Assembly (NCBI GenBank): GCA_012976225.1
Contig: JAAVVG010000008.1
Coordinates: forward strand, 186,001 to 250,000
From: Golubevia sp. BC0850
Taxonomy: Eukaryota; Basidiomycota; Exobasidiomycetes; Golubeviales; Golubeviaceae
Length of the DNA: 64,000 nt
Direction: 5' to 3'
Below, in pieces: positions 34,295-45,081 of this stretch (positions are counted from its first letter, which is position 1; each line of letters begins with the position of its first letter). Under the pieces are notes generated by a model that worked only from the letters and a program-made list of their open reading frames with translations, was not told the DNA's origin and did not search any database. The position numbers were made by a program, and so were the translations under genes.

Positions 34295-36223
34295 CTACTG
34301 CTTCCCAGCATCCAACCTTTCTCTATCCATAATTTCCTTAATCTTTTCTTCTCTCTCTTCTCTCTTCCAACCCAACATTTGAAGAATCCTACTATGTCTA
34401 GCAGTAGGAATTCCCCGACCTCTAGTCAACAATTTCGGTCTGTTAGCCAATCTATCTTTTTTTCCACCTTTCAAGTGTTCCATTCTCTGAACAGTTTCAC
34501 CTTCGACATTAGAAGTAGAGACGATGATTTCTGTTTCAGCTTCCTTTGCAGAAGTATCATGATGAACGTCAGTTCCCATAGTTTCAACCTTTTGATCCTG
34601 GCCATTTGCATAAACATCGGGTAATCTCTTCCCTCTCCATCTCTTTCCACCTCTTAATTGAATCATTCCTGCCATTCTTTCGATTTCCATTTCATCTCCA
34701 AGTAACTTCTCTCTCAAGAACCTTTCACCAATTTCAGGGAAAACAAAAGGTTCCAACAATCCAACTTCAGCCTTTTTGAAATTCCTTCTACCGAAACCTC
34801 TAGATCTGTAATCTCTTGCTCCACCAGGAGCCAGTCTAGCTCTTGAAGATCTGTAAATCATAGTTCTAATCCAAGTGACTCTTAAACCATAGATGCTTAG
34901 TAGATAAGATTTCAGAGCGTGCTTATGCATTGAATAAGGGATTCTGAAAGTTGCTTTCCATGGATCATAAGCTTCATTTTGAGGAGTGGAATTCTTGACC
35001 AGACGAACCAAAACATTTGGTAAGAAGATCAATTCGCCAGTTCTAATTGGTTGAGCATACCATCTTGGATGAAAAGTTCCCAAAACTTTGGTTAAAACTT
35101 CATCTTGAGAATTCTTCTTCCTATTTGAACCTGAAAGGTAGAGTTTCCCTCTGTCTCTCATTTCCCAAGTTCCCTTTTCTTCTTGAAGTCTCTCTAAAGG
35201 TGTCAATGACAACCAAGCTTTATAGGCTGATGATTCCTCTGAAATCTCCAAATTTCTCTTGGCTTCTACTAATTTGGTAGTTATTTCTTGAGATTTAGAA
35301 ACAGAATTGGGGTAAGGAAGTAGAGCTTTCAATTGATCTTCCCTTCCTTTCAGAACTTCCTCTCCTTCTTTCATTCCTAATGGATAACCAGAAGTGAAAC
35401 CCTTTCTCCAACCGACCCTTCTGATGCATTCGAATCCAGCTCTCACATTAGCTTGATCCCTTTCCTCGTTAGTCAAAGAAGTCCAAACCAATTTGAATAC
35501 CTCATCTTTCTTCTCCTCATCTTCTAATTTACTAAAGCTCTTTCTTGAAGATGGTTTCATCCAACGTTGAGTTGAAACGAAAAGAATCCTAAGATAATTA
35601 TCACTTTCTTCTGAAGATAAGCTTCCACTTGCCAATTGATCTTGAGTCAGATGACCTAAATTCATCTTTCCTGAAGCTAATGAATTTTCACAAAAGGATT
35701 GAGCTGAAGACTCATATTTACTTAAAAGATTGAAACGTTTCTTTGATTTGAAAAGTTCGATTGAATTTGGAATCCATAACTTTGATCGAACGGATCTGTA
35801 AGAACGAATGGTTGAATAAAGTTGAGAGAGTGATGATGGAATTGAAGAATTGGTTGGTGAAGAGATGAAAGAGGAAAGTTCTCTATGCCTTGCAGAATGA
35901 ATTGGTAACCATGACGTTTTCAGAATTTGATTGGCTAGAAAGACTGAATTGGCTAAATCGGTAGAGGTAGAAGTAGTAGAGGGAGAGGAAGAGGGAGAGG
36001 CAGAGATGGAAGAGGAGGAGGGAATGAAGGAGCTGCTACTGCTACTGCTACTCGTGCTCGTCGTGGTTGTAGTTGAAGTTGATTGATTTGAAGTCAAAAT
36101 TGATGATGAAACACTTCTTGATAAAGTTACATTGAACCTTGATCTGACAGACAGGCTTGAATTTCGACTGGCTAGACATGCCTGCCTTGCACCAGCACCA
36201 ACTCTACCTCTGCTCATTGACAT
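34295..36223 (-). CDS. Mitochondrial ribosomal protein uL23m with long extensions
   Basis: Single-exon gene, 642 residues. Seen: residues 1-60 are basic and Ser-rich with few acids, as in a mitochondrial import signal (SRGRVGAGARQACLASRNS). A poly-Ser/Thr stretch follows (about 50-90). A uL23 core lies around residues 395-460: LIFLPNVLVRLVKN, YDPWKATFRIPYSMHKHALK and YLLSIYGLRVTWIRTMIYR, matching the usual pattern of an N-terminal strand, a PYSxxKxxLKxYL helix and a YGLxVxxVRT strand. Past that is a basic tail (GARDYRSRGFGRRNFKKAEV). Known: uL23 lies at the peptide exit tunnel of the large subunit. Family members are usually 200-350 residues, so about 300 residues before the core are extra. 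The assignment rests on that core only. Confidence 0.6.
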   Translation of the reverse strand: MSMSRGRVGAGARQACLASRNSSLSVRSRFNVTLSRSVSSSILTSNQSTSTTTTTSTSSSSSSSSFIPSSSSISASPSSSPSTTSTSTDLANSVFLANQILKTSWLPIHSARHRELSSFISSPTNSSIPSSLSQLYSTIRSYRSVRSKLWIPNSIELFKSKKRFNLLSKYESSAQSFCENSLASGKMNLGHLTQDQLASGSLSSEESDNYLRILFVSTQRWMKPSSRKSFSKLEDEEKKDEVFKLVWTSLTNEERDQANVRAGFECIRRVGWRKGFTSGYPLGMKEGEEVLKGREDQLKALLPYPNSVSKSQEITTKLVEAKRNLEISEESSAYKAWLSLTPLERLQEEKGTWEMRDRGKLYLSGSNRKKNSQDEVLTKVLGTFHPRWYAQPIRTGELIFLPNVLVRLVKNSTPQNEAYDPWKATFRIPYSMHKHALKSYLLSIYGLRVTWIRTMIYRSSRARLAPGGARDYRSRGFGRRNFKKAEVGLLEPFVFPEIGERFLREKLLGDEMEIERMAGMIQLRGGKRWRGKRLPDVYANGQDQKVETMGTDVHHDTSAKEAETEIIVSTSNVEGETVQRMEHLKGGKKDRLANRPKLLTRGRGIPTARHSRILQMLGWKREEREEKIKEIMDRERLDAGKQ

Positions 36224-36853
36224 CTTCCTCCTGATCCAATTCTTTCTGGAGTATAGCTTCTTTTAATTGAGACTGAGCTGTTCTGGGAGATCTAGTGCCG
36301 TTGAGCAGAGCGAAGAGTTCAGGGATGATGCGATGATGATGACGTACAGGAAGAAAAGTCAGAAGCTTTGAAATTCTCCCTGACACAGAAACGTCTATAG
36401 CAAGCGGATAACTCTTTCTCTTCCTTGACTGGCAATTGAAGACTTGGGTCCATTCCTATGAGTTTTCCTCTTCAATTCATACCTTTTTTCCGAAGAATAA
36501 TCAAGCCTCGAGAATTCAAACAGAGGAGTGGGTTCAGAAAAGGCCCTTGCCACCCTTTTTTCAAAAGGGTCAGGGAGTCTTACTCCCTGCTGCGATGACA
36601 CCTCACAGATGCACAACTAACCAAAATCTCAAAGATTGTTAAGGAACAAGAGTTCCAGGGTTAGATCGATCAGAAGGGTGGGGCATCAGAGCAAGTCCCA
36701 GATCTGACTTCTCCTTCTCCTTCATCAAGCGTAGACGAGTAGGAGAGTCGAGAAAATGTTCCAGTTGAATATCCGAGAAGTGTAATTTGGAGGAAAACGC
36801 TGGATCCGCAGGCAGATTGAGAAGCACAGAAAGTCGAGTGAGCCAAACGAGAA
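36224..36853. other. Intergenic
   Basis: Between the uL23m start and the end of the unknown gene, both on the - strand. Contains a short inverted repeat (CCCTTTTTTCAAAAGGG, 36555-36571). A 60-codon frame at 36204-36386 (-) overlaps the uL23m start out of frame and is not called. Confidence 0.4.
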
Positions 36854-37744
36854 TCAGCAAAAGCGTCGAGTGTTGACCCAAAGCTCTGCGACCGCCTTGG
36901 AAGACCAAAAGAGACTGCTCAGTAAGATAGGCAACAGTAAATTCAATGTATGCGTAGCTTATGATGAAAGATCCCTTCCCTCACCAATCCTCCTCCCCCA
37001 AGACTGGCTTTTGAAGCAATCTCTGATCGACCCCTCTTGATCTATAATTTCTTGCGATCTCATCAGCTTCTACTTCAGGTCTTGTGGGTGGACCTGGGTC
37101 GGGCTGATATGGATCTTTTGAGGTTGACCGAGGTTTCAGAATGAGATTTGAAGGATGAATTGAACGTGGGAGAGGTTGAGAAATGAGGGTCGATGTTGAA
37201 GTCGAAGGAGGAGGTTCTAATTCATCGCAGCCTATCAATGGCCAAGTTCCATTTTCATGCCAAGAAGCTTTGAGAGTCAACACCTGTTGCAAGGGAGAAG
37301 GGTTGTCAGAGTTGAACACCCTTTTCCTTCGAGGAGAATCCAGAAGTCAGAACTTACCACCAAACGCATTGGAATTCCTCTACCTTCCCCACCTCCACTG
37401 ATGTACTTTCCAGAATCTAAGGCTTTCTTAAAAGCCCGAAGAGAGATAGTATCTTTCGTTGGACATTCGTGATTGGAAGAAGATTCTTTCTCCTTTCCTT
37501 TTCCTTTGATTTGACCGCTTTTGATCGTCTTTCCTTTGAGTTTCGTAGAGGAATGTGACTCTACAGCTGAAGAACAGATAGAGCAAGATTCACCGAACCA
37601 AGTTGATCGAAGTTCTTCTGATGAAGGTTCAGAAAAGGTTGAAGAAAGTTGAGTTATCGTTTTTAAAAATCTGTCCGAGGATGAAGTTGAAGCTGGATTT
37701 GCTACCGAGTGAGATTTGGTTGATGTTCTGGATGCATTCTGCAT
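36854..37744 (-). CDS. Unknown 248-residue protein
   Basis: Not recognised. Exons, in coding order: 37358-37744, 36985-37283 and 36854-36914; donors GTAAGT and GTGAGG, phases 0 and 2. Seen: an N-terminal third rich in Ser/Thr, a Cys pair in FGESCSICSSA with a later HECP (a possible metal site, CxxC...HxC), a Lys/Glu stretch (KGKGKEKESSS), a compact middle (ISLRAFKKALDSGKYISGGG; ASWHENGTWPLIGCDELEPP), Pro-rich linker, and a conserved-looking end (ADEIARNYRSRGVDQRLL, then WSSKAVAELWV). Its start lies 246 bases from that of the BRE4-like gene, in the opposite direction. The last exon is short and its frame was chosen by splice phase. Confidence 0.6.
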
Positions 37745-37932
37745 TTAAGAGTGCTATGAAAATCGTAGAAAAAGAAAGAAGAAGGGTAGAAAGAGGTGTG
37801 TTCGGAGAAGAAGGAGAGCCCAAGACAAAAAAGTGGCTGGCGATCTTGCTTCTCTCCACTCACTATCCATTTCATGAACTGACTTCTCTCAACTCTGAAC
37901 TTGCTTTCAAGCAATCAAAAGAGACTGAGAGA

Positions 37933-37965
<33 letters not shown>

Positions 37966-37990
37966 CAAACCAACAAGACTCAAGAGAGAG
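37745..37990. promoter_or_regulatory. Divergent promoter with (GA)n tract
   Basis: 246 bases between two divergent start codons. An uninterrupted GA run lies at 37939-37965, just 26 bases before the BRE4-like ATG, so it is likely in that gene's leader. Confidence 0.55.
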
Positions 37991-40900
37991 ATGCCGCCGC
38001 TTCTGCAAGAGGGACAGAAGCAGAAGCAGAATCAGAATCAGAAACCAGCTTCTAACAATCGCAAGGCCTCTTATTCCTCCAGAAAGAGTCATCAATCAGA
38101 ATCAGACTCGACACCAAAATGGAAGAGGGGGGTGGAATCAATCTACTCTCAATTCAAGTTGTTGTCAGGTCCATTATTGTCTATCCTCATTCTAAGCGCT
38201 CTGGCTCTGATCAAACCTACTTCGGATGCTATTGGCAAGTTTGCTTATTTGATGTTCCCCTTCTTACAGTGAGTCTAAGCATCACAAGATGTGAGAAATG
38301 AGAGGATCTCGGGGCAAAAGGAGGTGGTCGAGAATGAGTCTATCTGGGTGAACTGGATTGATTCTGGGGTGCTCTTAGTGGTAAGGACCTTCGCAGCTTG
38401 ATCGAGATAGTATAGCGCTGTATTCATACTGTCAACCCAAGTCTTGCCGTCGTCTTCGTCCTTCATCTTGGTCACACTGGCTGATGAAGGTGGAGTCTAG
38501 AAGCGTTCTCCGGACAAAATTATTCTCACTCTGGCAGCAGAATGATGACATTCCAGCGTCTCAGTAAAGGCTCATTAGCTGAAGTAGCTGTAATAGGGCT
38601 TAGTAGAGGCTATAAGCGGAGCTCTCGAGATCTTTGGCCTGTAGTCAAGAAGGTGGGACCAATTTGCTGACACCTCTCGCCTCTCCCTTACAGCCTATTC
38701 TTCTTTCCATCTCCCAACACTCTCGGAACCCATATTGAAACTGTAATATTGAACATCATCGGTGGCTCTCTGGGCCTGGGTTATTCCTTCCTAGCAACAT
38801 CCTCCTCAGTTTGGATCGACGGAACTTCTTCGACTTCAGTCTACGATGAATCTAGGTCAAGAGCTTTGGCAGCTTGCATGTTAGTCCTCTTAACCTTCTT
38901 AGGTGGATGGTTATCAAGTGCAGTTCCTCGATTAAGATCAGCAGTCAGAATTACTCTTTTTAACGCGACGTGGGCGATTGGAATAGGAGCTCAAGAAATC
39001 ACTTATGAAACTATTAGACCTTTATTGCATCCTACTTTGGTCACAGCTGGAGTTTCACTGTTTGCAAATTTAGTTTGTTGGCCAAAGACCTCTGGAAGAG
39101 AATTCACAGATCTGATTTCTAAAGGTTTTGATATCACTTGTGAATTATTGGATCAAACTGTCGATGATTTCTTTCCAGAAGAAAAGCTTTCAAAAGATCA
39201 ATCCAGTAATACTACAAATCAGAATCGTCAAGAGAACAGTAGAATGAGATCCAAAAACATCTTAGCAATTCCTTCTGAAGAATTAATCTCTTTAAGGTCA
39301 GAGTTACTAGAAGTCACTTCTCATTTAAGAGGAAGCTTAGAATCTTCAGAGTATGAAATCACTTTTGGTCGAATTCCAGTTTCTCAACATAAAGCTCATG
39401 TTACGATTCTTGGGCATATTAGAAGCTGGGCTGCTTGTGGAATGGGTTTATCAGTTGGATCTAGAGCTAGTATCGTTGCCAGAGCTGCCGGTGTTGAGGC
39501 TCATGAAAGAGAGAAAAGAGAAATTGAGAAGGATGTGGTTCTACATCCAGAATTAATCGATGAAGAAAAGCTAGAAGCTGAGAAGACAGAAGATCACGCC
39601 AATCAGCAAAAAGGAACAGGAATCGATTCTCAGGAAGCTGCTGAATCTGAAGAAATCTCAATCTCAATGTTCGAATCTTCTATTCGGTCTTTAACTAGAG
39701 AAGTCATCTATTCACTTCAATTAGTGAAAACCTGTATGGAGCTAACGCAAGCAAAATCAAGTAATTCAGTTCATCATAGAAGGTTCTACTCTCGCACAAA
39801 TGAAAACTCAAGTAACAAAGGGATTCGAACTACACTGCTAGCTGCAGCCATGGCAGGAGGTGTCGACATTCATGAGGATTCTTCAGCGCCTGACAGAGCT
39901 GTACTGAGACAGAGAAGGAAGTTAGCCAGTGCTGTTGAGAGCTTTCAGGTGCAGCTTTTAAAAGCTCAAGATGGAATCAAGGGCAAAATTGAAAATGATA
40001 GGAAACTTTCTGGGGAAACGGAGACTGGCAAGGATGGGAAGGTGAAAGAGGATGGAGGATCCAAGGAGAAGAAATTAGATGCGAATGAACCTGTTGGATC
40101 TCATGATCCTTCGGTCTTCTTTAGGAACGACTTCTATGCTGTCTCTTTCTGTGAGTGATTCGTACCCTAAGAAAGATGGCATGCACTCAATCTGACTCAC
40201 TTGTTGATTGGCTTTCTCTCCCCAGTCATGGTATCTCTAATGGAGGTGGCTACCGAGAGCTCAGCAGCTCTTCGTGCTAGCCAGAGCAAACTCCGCTTCT
40301 GGCATGCTCATCCAAGAGCTAGGATCTGGTGGCCTGTTTGGTCTTGGAACGCAGCTGCAGGCTCTGGAGCTCTCAACAACTTGATCGGACAGGTCAGGAA
40401 CGATCGAGTTGGAATGGCAGAAGACGATCATGTCAAGGAAGAAAAGGAAAGGAACCGAAGAGAAGGTCTTCAAGAGGAAGAACTCAGAGAGCGAGAGAAG
40501 GAATTGATGCGATGGAACTCAAGAGCAAGTGCTGGGTCTCAAGAGAGCGTTCTAGACGCTGAAGTCTCGGCAGCTACCTCCATGCCTGAGCCCAAACTTT
40601 CGAGAACTACTACCGACTTCGATAACTCGCCGACAAAGATCAGTCAATTCTCGAAAGAGATGATCAGGAGAATTGAACACTGGTCGAGAAAGCCTTCAGT
40701 CCTGAGAGCTCGCCTCTTCCTCTCTCATACCATCCTCTCAATCAAGCATTCTCGACATCTGAGATATGCTTTCAAGTTAGCTTTAGGGGTCGCTCTTCTG
40801 TCTCTTCCCGCTTGGCTACCAGGAAGTCCAAGAAGTTGGTGGGAAGGAGAAAGAGGACAATGGGTTGTCATCAGTTTCATCTACGTTCTCGAATTCTCAT

Positions 40901-42645
40901 CTGGAGCCACTGTCAGGGTCTCTACCTGGAGGATTCTCGGAACGATCGCTGGAGGAGTGGCAGGTCTCTGCATCTGGTACATGTCAGGTTCTGGTAACCC
41001 CTACGCCTTAGGTTTCCTCCTCACGCTCTTCGAATTGCCAGTGGCATACCTCATCTTATTCACCGAAGCTCCAGGAGTCGGAATAGTCAGTGGGGTTACC
41101 TACGCTCTAATTCCTCTGATTCCGTACCTAGGAGGAGAATACAAGAGCGTTGCCAATCTCGCTTGGATCAGAGGATACCAAATCACTCTCGGAATTCTGG
41201 CGGCTTTAATTCTCAATCTCACGCTATTCCCTTATCATGCGAGAGTAGAGCTTATCCGTCACGTCTCCCGAGGAACAAGTCAACTTCAAGAGCTCTATCT
41301 CAGTTTGAGTCGTCAGCTATTGCAAGCCGGTCACATCACTTCCTCAGAAACCAGAGCCGACTTCGAACTCATCGAACACGCTCTCCAGACAAGACTCGCT
41401 TGGTCTCGTTCTCTTTTGACTCTGATGGATCTCGAAGTTTCTTTGGTTCCTAAGCCAACCAAGCTTCTAGCTGAAATCATAGAGAGACTTCAGACTATCG
41501 CCGATCTACTCTCTGGACTCAGGAGAACTAGAGACAGAGGTCTTAGAGCTGTTCGAGCTGAAGCAATTACGAACGTTCTAGCAAGCAGAACCGACATGGT
41601 TTCTACGATTTTACTGTGCCTTTACGTGATTGGTCAAGCTCTCAGCACTCGAGCTCCCCTTCCTCAATTCCTGCCCTCTCCCCGATTGGCCTTGGAGGCT
41701 CTCACTCTAGCTCTGGAGGAACAGCTTTCGAGACCCAATGATCTCACTCCCGAAGGAGGATCGGAAAAGGATGTGGACAACAATGGAACAGCCGGAGAAG
41801 GACCCAGTACTCCAATTCGAGGAAGGACTGCGGTGAGACCTCTTTCGACTTGGTGTCCTATCGAGCTACCTTCTCTGGGGATGACTCCCGAAGGTTCTCG
41901 TCCTAGCACTCCAGGTCGAACTCATCACCGAAACGTTAGCCGAACTGGAACCCCTACTCAACAACAAAACTCAAGAGACCAATCTCCAAGGCCCAAGAGG
42001 AAACACAATGCTTTGTTCTACATCTTGTCGGAGCATGCTCTTCTAGCGGACATCATTGGAGAACTGGAAGCTCTACTCATCTTGACTAGAGCTCTAGTCG
42101 GTGAAGCTTCGTTTATTCAAACTTCTTATCTTCCAAGAGGAACAGCTAATGCAGGTGCAGGATACGGAAGTTCACCTCACGATCTCCATGCCATCAGTAT
42201 GAGCTTGAGTCATATGCAAGGTCTGACTCTTCAGAGAGAGTTAGCTGCTCACGGTCTAGGAAGTGCAGGACAAACTGTTCAACATAACTCGAACAAAGAA
42301 CTTTTACCAAAAGTCATGGTTCCCGCTTCGAATCAATTCACCTCCAACTCTATCATCAAGCCGATCGCCAGATCTCCTTTAAATCCTTCTACTTCTCTTC
42401 CTGTTGCTCCAATGACAGCCGCAACCTCCTCTAGCAAATCCAGAGCCGAAACGTCCATGCCTCCAATCGTCGAGCAACGTCCAAAGGCTACTCTAGAAGA
42501 TACTCAGCAAGCTACTGCTTCCACATCTGCCGTTCAATCTTCTCCTCTTCAAACGAAAACGCAGCCTCAAGCCTTCAATACTGTCAGCTCAGGTGGTAGC
42601 GTCGGAAGAGGTGCTCTTAAGTCTCTTTTCGAAAGACCCGAATAG
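37991..42645 (+). CDS. BRE4-like fungal membrane protein (ArAE_2 / FUSC family)
   Basis: Exons 37991-38268, 38694-40150 and 40226-42645 (phases 2 and 1), 1,384 residues. Seen: a basic Ser-rich start, a first set of about six helices from residue 52 (LLSGPLLSILILSALALI; FFFPSPNTLGTHIETVIL; IIGGSLGLGYSFL; AACMLVLLTFLGGWL; ITLFNATWAIGIGAQ; LVTAGVSLFANLVCWPKTSG), a long helical cytoplasmic part, and a second set of six from about residue 750 to 915 (LRYAFKLALGVALLSLPAWL; GQWVVISFIYVLEFSSGATV; ILGTIAGGVAGLCIWYM and so on). A disordered tail with TPxR-type sites follows. This is the layout of yeast Bre4 and related aromatic-acid-exporter-like proteins; transport activity is inferred. The first intron, 425 bases, is much longer than the other. 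Confidence 0.85.
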
Positions 42646-43697
42646 CTTCGCTTTTCACTTTTTCAGAATCTCTTGTTCGTGCCAATGCTTTCTATACTTC
42701 ACAATGTCACCGTAATCTATTTGCATTTGTATCAATCTCTTCTTTAATCAGCAATCAACATCTCATTTCGACTTTGCAATTCATTTTGAAGAACGTTGAC
42801 CCTACAGAACTCTCGCTCGCCTACCAGCTTGAGTCTATGCAATCGAAGGAGCAAGAACTCCATAGATTTCATACGATTGCACACTCAACGTCGTTGTCTT
42901 CTCAATGAGATTCGCGAGAGCATCATTCTCTCAACCCTTCTTCTCCTTTTCTTTCTCTCTTCTCCTTAGCTTCATCTTCAAGCGAATCACAACACACACA
43001 CACACACACACACACAATCAGACTCGAGAAGTTTTTTTTTGTTTAAATCAACAAGGTGACTGAACTCAGTCTCTTGGATCAATTTTGAGTGCGCAATGCT
43101 TAGTCCGCCCCTCGCTCGTAAATGAGAAGGGGAAAGAATTACACAAAAGATACAAATGGCGTATTGGATGAATGATGTTTTTTGATGGGGATGTAAAGGA
43201 AATGAAGGTCGCTGTGAATCAAGTTCGAACGGAATCCTTGGTTTGAAGTCTGTCGAGATGTAATCTAGGAAGGAGAAAGGAGAAAGGAACAGGATTGAGA
43301 GTCAGTAAACCGAACCAACAAGAGACGACATTATTCATTTCGCTGAGTGAAGTTTCGTTGATACGATATTCCTTCATTCCTCCCATCAATTCTTTGTGAA
43401 ATAGAAGAGGAGGAATGAAAGAAACCTCCTAAAAACGAATTTTAAAAGAAATCAGACGTATCATGATTCCGGAAAGGTTTTTGTCTTCTCAATTTGAATT
43501 CCGTTGAGGGAGACCTGTATAGTCAACATATCTGGGTGTTGGACGAGTTGCAGCCTTTCTTAGGTTCTTCTCTTGAGACTTTCTCTCATCTCAGATAGAA
43601 AGATGGGAGAGTCGAGGGGAAGGGGCTGGGGCTGGGACAAGAAGCAGAGGAAGATTACTAACCTCTTAAAAGCAAACTTCAAAACAATTGAAAGGAT
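42646..43697. other. Intergenic between convergent genes
   Basis: 3' untranslated regions of the BRE4-like gene and of eS12. Apart from an (AC)n tract I see nothing. Confidence 0.5.
42992..43016. repeat. (AC)n microsatellite
   Basis: Uninterrupted AC run of about 12 units in the 3' flank of the BRE4-like gene. Confidence 0.85.
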
Positions 43698-44643
43698 TTA
43701 ACGAGACTTGAAGTATTCGAGGAGGCTGCGGGAAAGGAAAGAGGAGGGTTGAAACGAGAGTTAGTAATGAGACTCGATCTGGACTGCCCGGAGTCATCTG
43801 CATCTCTTCCAGATCCACTGAAGAAGCTTCAGCAGTCTCCTCCTAAGTCTAACTCTATGGAGAACTGACTGGAACCAAGCGCCTGCCTGGCTTTTCCGAC
43901 CTTGGCCTATGGCCCTCAATTCTATTCTCAGTTCATCTGGCCCTCCCTCCCTCTCTTATCTGCCGACCTTCCTGCGCCTCTTCAATGATTCAATTGTGTG
44001 AGGCCCTGATAACCAACATGGCAGTTTGCCTGATACTCACACATTGAGTCCCTCGGATTCCTCACCGTAGTCACGGACTACGACACAAGAGCAACCGACA
44101 ACCTTTCTTGGATTACCTTCACGATCGATCTTGCAAAGACCGGCCCAGCTGAGAGAGAGAGAGAGATTGGAGAAAGTAGGTCGAGACGTCAGTGAAATAG
44201 GCAGAGGTGGGTAGTAGCACTTGCCTTCCAGCAGCAGAACACTACGCTTTGCTTCCATCTGCCGCCTAACAAGACCCGCTCCCCCTGTTCTCTCGTCTCT
44301 TTGATCCTTCCTCCATCCATTTTTCTACTCACGTTCCAAGAGTCTTTGGGTCAGAGACCTTCAACAAGTCAATCTTGTGTTCATTACAAAGAGCTTCAAT
44401 CAATTTAATGTATTCGGCTTCATTGCAAGTTTCGACTAGAACACAAAGATGAGCTTGTCTTCTATCCAAAGCCTTTGCACATTCACGTAGACCTCTTGCC
44501 AATCCATCGTGAATGAGAGACTTCTTTAGAACTTCTTGAAGAGCTTCCTCGATGGTCATAGCACCCTTTGGAGCTGGTGCAGAGGATTCTTCAACTGGAG
44601 TCTCTTCGACAACATCAACTGGAGTTTCTTCAATGTCGGACAT
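43698..44643 (-). CDS. RPS12: 40S ribosomal protein eS12
   Basis: Small-subunit ribosomal protein, 148 residues, at the beak of the 40S particle. Exons, in coding order: 44333-44643, 44041-44148 and 43698-43725, both introns phase 2. Seen: acidic start ([16 protein letters not shown]), the L7Ae-like core with [59 protein letters not shown] and [12 protein letters not shown], then [20 protein letters not shown], and the family's end VLLEYFKSR in a tiny last exon of 28 bases. Stopping at the TGA just after exon 2 would lose this conserved end, so the GTGAGT overlapping it is taken as the donor. Introns are 184 and 315 bases, long for this genome. Confidence 0.93.
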
Positions 44644-45081
44644 TTTAGGAAAGTTAAATTTAAAGGTTTTTTAGTTTTGGCTTCTTCGAATGGTAAAGTG
44701 AGTTTGACGACTGCAAGGAGTGAGTGAGAGTGAATGAGAGTGGGAGAGATGGAGATGAGTCAGAAAGGGACGCTGCCACAGATTTGAAGAAGCAGTTCTA
44801 CTGAAAGTGATTGAATTGGTTTGAAATACTCACTACCAACTCAGCACTTTTTTAGAAAGAGAGAAAAGAAGAAAGGGATGAGGGGAGAGGAGGCGGAATT
44901 CAGCTCAAGCCAAAGAGTTTTCAAGCTCGGCGATCGCACGGCTGGTTCATCTCAGGTCAGAGTTCTGAACCGCAGTCACTCTTTCTCTTGCCATCCCATC
45001 AAGAAGGTCAGTCACTTCACATTTAATTGCAGAACTATTCAAGATCTTTTTCTAAAACTTCTTTTCTAATTTCCTACAGTC
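44644..45081. promoter_or_regulatory. Divergent promoter of eS12 and uS17, with a 5' leader intron
   Basis: 438 bases between two ribosomal protein start codons in opposite directions. On the uS17 side the sequence AAGAAG/GTCAGT at about 45006 and TTCCTACAG at 45071-45079 mark an intron in the leader ending two bases before the ATG. Shared control of two 40S genes is likely. Confidence 0.55.

Noticed and set aside
36204-36386. Small - strand gene overlapping the uL23m start
   Set aside because: 60 codons with no splice partner, out of frame with uL23m and without domain features.
43726-44040. C/D-box small nucleolar RNA in eS12 intron 2
   Set aside because: AGATGAA and CTGA occur on the coding strand but the C box has a mismatch, spacing is too wide and no closing stem is seen.
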